This document shows, piece after piece, positions 7,916 to 12,586 of a stretch of 12,586 bases of DNA. The notes under the pieces were generated by a model. That model did not search any database, was not told the origin of the DNA, and saw nothing but the letters and a program-made list of their open reading frames with translations. Every line of letters begins with the position of its first letter. Positions within the stretch are counted from its first letter, which is position 1. The stretch lies in contig JAGZGB010000050.1 in the NCBI GenBank assembly GCA_018367495.1, positions 1 to 12,586 of the forward strand. Reading direction: 5' to 3'. Both the position numbers and the translations under genes were made by a program. Source of the stretch: Veillonella sp. GTDB lineage: Bacteria; Bacillota_C; Negativicutes; Veillonellales; Veillonellaceae.

Positions 7916-7940
7916 AATTCCTTGTATATCACTAGGAATT
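7916..7940. promoter_or_regulatory. Palindromic operator at the rrf2-cysK transcription start
   Basis: AATTCCT (7916-7922) and AGGAATT (7934-7940) are perfect inverted repeats with an 11-base spacer, 25 bp in all. The site covers about +1 to +25 of the predicted transcript. The size and GGAAT-type half-sites recall CymR boxes of low-GC Firmicutes, as far as I remember that motif. The most likely ligand is the protein encoded just downstream. Confidence 0.6.
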
Positions 7941-7946
7941 GATTTC

Positions 7947-7975
7947 ATTATAGACTACTAAAGTCAAAATTGCAA
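7947..7975 (-). promoter_or_regulatory. Promoter of the rrf2-cysK operon
   Basis: On the minus strand, TTGCAA (7970-7975), a 17-base spacer and a consensus TATAAT (7947-7952) are present. The predicted start is near 7940, giving a leader of about 100 bases. The leader includes GTTAGCACTAAC (7865-7876), which has 5-bp inverted arms. Confidence 0.75.
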
Positions 7976-8014
7976 GAACTTATTTCCTACTTTTTCAAAA
8001 GGGTATAAGCAACA

Positions 8015-8046
8015 CAAAAGGACCAGCCCGAAGGCCAGTCCTTTTG
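8015..8046 (-). terminator. Strong intrinsic terminator of the ahpC transcript
   Basis: On the minus strand the RNA folds into a continuous 14-bp helix. CAAAAGGAC pairs with GUCCUUUUG, two tandem G-U pairs follow, and a GCC-UUCG-GGC cap closes the stem with the extra-stable UUCG tetraloop. On the plus strand the G-U pairs become C-A mismatches and the loop CGAA, so the minus strand is the functional one. It lies about 160 bases beyond the ahpC stop and faces away from the rrf2 promoter. Confidence 0.8.
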
Positions 8047-8203
8047 CGTATAGTTTGTAGTTTGTTATATGAGGTTTACCATGATGAATTGGAGAGGGTT
8101 CATCTGGTATTGGGACTTACCGTATCGTCATAAAAACGATGCGCGCCCGAATTGTCATTTGAGGAGTTGCTAGATTATTCTAGCGTTTAGGTTAATTTCT
8201 TAA
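8047..8203. other. Structured non-coding stretch between ahpC stop and terminator
   Basis: There is no credible ORF here. Three potential hairpins are present. TACCA...TGGTA with inner GATGAA/TTCATC (8077-8109, one bulged base) gives 11 bp. CGTATCGT/ACGATGCG (8121-8128 and 8136-8143) gives 8 bp with one G-U on the plus strand. GCTAGA/TCTAGC (8169-8174 and 8179-8184) gives 6 bp. If read on minus, it is a long structured 3' untranslated region of ahpC. If read on plus, it could be a separate small RNA, with a weak TTGCGT-16-TATATG element at 8044-8071. I do not recognise a known RNA family. Confidence 0.4.
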
Positions 8204-8767
8204 TTAAATTTTACCTACTAGGTCGAGACCTGGTTTCAATGTGTCTTTACCTGGTTTCCAACGTGCAGGACACACTTGATCACCATGTTTTGCTACGAAT
8301 TGAGCTGCTTGTACTTTACGAACCAATTCTTCAGCAGAACGACCGATACCCATATCATGGATTTCAGCTGTACGAACAAAACCTTCAGGATCTACTACGA
8401 ATGTACCACGGTAAGCCATAGCAGATTCTTCTTGGAATACGTCGAAGAAATCAGCTAATTCATGTTTTTTATCAGCTAACATGTAGTACTCGATTTTATT
8501 AATGCTTGGAGAAGCATCAGACCATGCTTTGTGAACGAATTCAGAGTCACAGGATACGGAGTAAACTTCGCAACCTAGTTCTTTCAATTCTGCATAAGAG
8601 TTTTGTACGTCTTCTAATTCTGTAGGGCAAACAAATGTGAAGTCTGCTGGATAGAATACGAAGATGGACCATTTGCCCAACACATCAGCAGTACTAACTT
8701 TTACTAATTCAGGTTTTTTGAAAGCATCTAGAGTAAATTCAGGAATTTTTTTACCAATAATAGACAT
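8204..8767 (-). CDS. ahpC: Alkyl hydroperoxide reductase subunit C (typical 2-Cys peroxiredoxin)
   Basis: The 187-residue length equals that of enterobacterial AhpC. The peroxidatic cysteine is C47 in FTFVCPTE, the resolving cysteine is C166 in DQVCPARWKPG, and the active-site arginine is R120 in AYRGTFVVDP. The C-terminus LDLVGKI is typical. The enzyme reduces hydrogen peroxide, organic peroxides and peroxynitrite in the cytoplasm. It forms decamers and is re-reduced by AhpF or a thioredoxin-like system; no such partner is in this window, so it is encoded elsewhere. The gene is monocistronic, with its own promoter and a perfect ribosome site. Codon choice is markedly regular, as expected for an abundant protein in an oxygen-sensitive anaerobe. 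Confidence 0.97.
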   Translation of the reverse strand: MSIIGKKIPEFTLDAFKKPELVKVSTADVLGKWSIFVFYPADFTFVCPTELEDVQNSYAELKELGCEVYSVSCDSEFVHKAWSDASPSINKIEYYMLADKKHELADFFDVFQEESAMAYRGTFVVDPEGFVRTAEIHDMGIGRSAEELVRKVQAAQFVAKHGDQVCPARWKPGKDTLKPGLDLVGKI

Positions 8768-8774
8768 GTTATGT

Positions 8775-8781
8775 CCTCCTT
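8775..8781 (-). promoter_or_regulatory. ahpC: Ribosome binding site of ahpC
   Basis: AAGGAGG is fully complementary to the 16S rRNA tail and seven bases before the ATG at 8767, consistent with high expression. Confidence 0.8.
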
Positions 8782-8854
8782 AATTGAGTTCAAATGTAAC
8801 AGTTATATTATTATAGATGTACTTATCACCAAATCTATATCTATCTTTGTCTAT

Positions 8855-8883
8855 ATAATAACAAATATCATTCAAGATTGCAA
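8855..8883 (-). promoter_or_regulatory. ahpC: Promoter of ahpC
   Basis: On the minus strand, TTGCAA (8878-8883), a 17-base spacer and TATTAT (8855-8860) are present. The sequence before the -35 (AAAAATAACAC) closely matches that before the adhesin -35. The leader is about 80 bases and contains AT-rich GATAGATATAGAT repeats. No convincing peroxide-regulator box was found. Confidence 0.6.
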
Positions 8884-8935
8884 GTGTTATTTTTAAATTT
8901 ATCGATATATTTTTTCAATATTTTTCGATGTAAAT

Positions 8936-8970
8936 AAAAAAAAGAAAGATACTCATTTCTGAGCATCTTT
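8936..8970 (-). terminator. Terminator of the argS-pyrG operon, overlapping the last stop codon
   Basis: On the minus strand, AAAGATGCTCA (8960-8970) and TGAGTATCTTT (8945-8955) form an 11-bp stem with one G-U pair and a GAAA tetraloop. A run of T residues interrupted by one C follows. The plus-strand reading has an A-C mismatch instead, which fixes the orientation. The TGA stop of the small upstream gene (8953-8955) lies in the descending arm of the stem. Confidence 0.85.
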
Positions 8971-9168
8971 CTTCTTTTTACATACTACAATAGATTTACT
9001 GTTCACAGTAGCATGATCAAAAGAGATTAAACCTGCTATGTTAGCAAGCCCTCTCCGTGCTATATGACCAGTTCTAGATTGTTCTTTTCCCGATTCACCA
9101 TATACAAACTGCTCTAATTTAAGTGCAGCTAATATAAAGATACCTATAATAGATAAAATAGATCCCAT
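8953..9168 (-). CDS. Small hypothetical membrane protein, 71 residues
   Basis: I do not recognise the family. Residues 3-16 (SILSIIGIFILAAL) form one short hydrophobic helix. The rest is polar and basic, with ARRGLANIAGLISFDHATVN in the middle and KKKKDAQK at the end. The ATG is nine bases after the pyrG stop, with a weak AGAGAA upstream, so it depends on pyrG transcription and perhaps translational coupling. The operon terminator begins inside its last codons, which suggests the 3' end is under joint RNA and protein constraint. The alternative is a non-coding spacer that is open by chance; 71 codons placed exactly between the pyrG stop and the terminator argue mildly for a real gene. Confidence 0.5.
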   Translation of the reverse strand: MGSILSIIGIFILAALKLEQFVYGESGKEQSRTGHIARRGLANIAGLISFDHATVNSKSIVVCKKKKDAQK

Positions 9169-9177
9169 TTCTATTCT

Positions 9178-10800
<1,623 letters not shown>

Positions 10801-10803
10801 CTA

Positions 10804-12537
10804 TTACATTTTTTCCGGAGCGGAAATACCTAAAATACCCAAGCCTTGACGAAGTACGAGGGCAATCGCTGTGATTAATCCAAGACGAGCTTGTTGCAAC
10901 GCAGGATCTACGCCAATGATACGACCTTGACGGTAGAAGGAGTGGAACATGCTTGCCAAATCGTATAAGTAACGAGCAATACGATGCGGTGCACGATGCT
11001 CGGCAGATTGAACTACCTCTTCTGGATATTCAGCTAATTTCTTAATTAATTCTAATTCCATTTCGCTTGTAAGCGCTGTGAAATCAGTTTCACTATAATC
11101 GCCAAATGCAATGCCAGCTTCACGCACTTGGTTGTAAATGCTATGAATACGAGCATGAGCATATTGGATATAATATACTGGGTTATCATTGCTGCGAGAT
11201 TTCGCCAAGTTAATATCGAAATCAAGTTGGCTATCTAAAGAACGCATCAAGAAGAAGTAACGAGATGCATCTACGCCAACCTCTTCAATCAATTCATCTA
11301 ATGTAACGCTGTCGCCGCTACGTTTAGACAATTTAACGAGTTGTCCATCACGGAACAATGCTACCATTTGTAATAACAATACGGTTAGTTTATCTGGGTC
11401 ATAACCAAAAGCGGCCATAGCCGCTTTTACACGGCATACATAACCGTGATGGTCAGCACCCCAAATATCAATCATTTCTTTGAAGCCACGGTCATATTTA
11501 TTGCGATGGTATGCAATATCCGCCGCTAAATATGTAGGAACTCCATTATCACGGATAACTACGCGGTCTTTATCATCGCCATAGTCAGTAGATTTCAACC
11601 ACAATGCACCATCTTTTTCATACACTTTGCCAAGAGCCTTTAAAGCCTCTACGGAATGATGAATTTCATCAGCTTCATGAACAGTACGTTCAGAGAACCA
11701 ATTATCGAAAGTAACACGGAAGTTACTTAATGTTTCTTCTAAGCGAGCTAATTTTTCTTTTAAGCCTTCTTCTTTGAACAATGCTACACGATCAGCTTCA
11801 TTCATAGCATTCAATGTATCAAAGCCTTCACGTTCAGCAATGGCTTTTGCAGTTTCGATAATATCTGGACCACGGTAGCCATTTTCAGGGAATACAAGAG
11901 CCCCTTCTGGAATATCGAACTCAGGCATAGAACCATCTTCATTCCGTTTAGGTGGAAATACTAATGTTGCACCTTGTAACTCTTGGAAACGGTACTCAAT
12001 AGAAATAGCCATATTGTCGATTTGGTTGCCCGCATCATTGATATAGTACTCAGATTGTACATTGTAACCTGCTGCACGCAACAAATTCACAAGAGCACTA
12101 CCGTATGCAGCACCGCGACCATGACCTACATGCAAAGGACCTGTTGGGTTCGCACTTACATATTCAACTTGAATAGTATCGCGCGCACGCAATGGTTGTA
12201 TACCATATTGATCGCCAGCATTCAAGATGGCTTTCAATGTGTCGTATACCATATCAGATTTCAAGAAGAAGTTGATGAAACCAGCACCAGCAACCTCAGC
12301 GCGTTCGAGCCAATCAAAATTCATATGGCTAATCAAAGCCTCAGCAATAGCACGAGGATTTTGACGAGCTACACGAGCAGATTGCATTGCAATGTTTGTA
12401 GAAAAATCACCGAATTCTTTTTGAGGTGGCACTTCGAGAACGATTTCTGGATATTCACCAGCTGGTAAGCCACCACTGTTAATCGTATCTTGTAATGCCT
12501 GTTCAATCCCCGATTTCAGGATTTCCTTCATGTCCAT
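10804..12537 (-). CDS. argS: Arginyl-tRNA synthetase
   Basis: The 577 residues equal the usual bacterial length. This class-I enzyme charges tRNA-Arg with arginine. The N-terminal additional domain covers about residues 1-115. The catalytic signature is ANPTGPLHVGHGRG (129-142), with the HIGH-type motif HVGH at 136-139. The KMSKS-equivalent is KLSKR (402-406), followed by SGDSVTLDELIEEVGVDASRYFF. The helical DALR-type anticodon-binding domain ends in PEKM. The ATG at 12537 is chosen because GGGAGG (12547-12552) lies nine bases upstream; a second ATG two codons later is less well spaced. It is the first visible gene of an operon with pyrG and a small membrane protein. Confidence 0.97.
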   Translation of the reverse strand: MDMKEILKSGIEQALQDTINSGGLPAGEYPEIVLEVPPQKEFGDFSTNIAMQSARVARQNPRAIAEALISHMNFDWLERAEVAGAGFINFFLKSDMVYDTLKAILNAGDQYGIQPLRARDTIQVEYVSANPTGPLHVGHGRGAAYGSALVNLLRAAGYNVQSEYYINDAGNQIDNMAISIEYRFQELQGATLVFPPKRNEDGSMPEFDIPEGALVFPENGYRGPDIIETAKAIAEREGFDTLNAMNEADRVALFKEEGLKEKLARLEETLSNFRVTFDNWFSERTVHEADEIHHSVEALKALGKVYEKDGALWLKSTDYGDDKDRVVIRDNGVPTYLAADIAYHRNKYDRGFKEMIDIWGADHHGYVCRVKAAMAAFGYDPDKLTVLLLQMVALFRDGQLVKLSKRSGDSVTLDELIEEVGVDASRYFFLMRSLDSQLDFDINLAKSRSNDNPVYYIQYAHARIHSIYNQVREAGIAFGDYSETDFTALTSEMELELIKKLAEYPEEVVQSAEHRAPHRIARYLYDLASMFHSFYRQGRIIGVDPALQQARLGLITAIALVLRQGLGILGISAPEKM

Positions 12538-12571
12538 GCTCTGTATCCTCCCGCACGTCTATATCTAACTG

Positions 12572-12577
12572 ATTATA
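12572..12577 (-). promoter_or_regulatory. argS: Possible -10 box of the argS operon
   Basis: TATAAT on the minus strand lies 35 bases before the argS ATG. The matching -35 would fall outside the window, so only half of the promoter can be judged. Confidence 0.35.
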
Positions 12578-12586
12578 AAATTGCCA

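Noticed and set aside
8797..8815. Possible PerR-type box in the ahpC leader (TTATATTATTATAG)
   Set aside because: The half-sites lack the 7-1-7 spacing of PerR boxes and the region is so AT-rich that this match is expected by chance.
11983..12468. 161-codon open frame on the plus strand
   Set aside because: It is antisense to argS, which has all family motifs; the frame has no ribosome site and no recognisable protein features.

Overview
The window looks like a chromosomal segment of Veillonella or a close relative, a Gram-negative-type (diderm) Firmicute of the Negativicutes. The base composition is low in G+C. A YadA-type trimeric autotransporter carries the extended signal peptide typical of diderms, while the regulator/cysteine synthase pair and the strong AGGAGG-type ribosome sites have a Firmicute flavour. 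The genus is an inference from these traits, not a database result.

Layout. Positions 1-2586 (minus) are the first 862 codons of a trimeric autotransporter adhesin whose membrane anchor lies beyond the left edge. A 769-base AT-rich divergent intergenic region (2587-3355) carries its promoter and a hairpin-forming leader. Gene 3356-6265 (plus) encodes a secreted protein that joins a TolA-like alanine/glutamate/glutamine-rich coiled coil to a C-terminal subtype-B tannase-like esterase domain. It converges on cysK, with a bidirectional terminator between them. On the minus strand follow an Rrf2/CymR-like regulator with cysK (7841 down to 6441), the peroxiredoxin ahpC (8767-8204), and a compact operon argS - pyrG - small membrane protein (12537 down to 8953).

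How the genes work together. The left part is a cell-surface module: an adhesin and a divergently encoded exported esterase that may face the host or plant-polyphenol environment. The middle part is sulfur and redox physiology: cysteine synthesis under a probable CymR-type repressor with a palindromic operator at the predicted transcription start, plus peroxide removal by AhpC. The right part is housekeeping: arginyl-tRNA synthetase and CTP synthase in one transcript closed by a terminator whose stem contains the last gene's stop codon.

The most unusual items are the coiled-coil/tannase fusion and its near-complete set of tannase active-site residues with one apparent Asp-to-Asn change. Next come the 25-bp operator in front of the Rrf2 gene, a shared CTTGCAA-N17-TATNNT promoter pattern in front of three genes, an 11-bp perfect hairpin in the adhesin leader, and an unexplained structured stretch between ahpC and its likely terminator. 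I saw no tRNA, rRNA, CRISPR array or insertion sequence.
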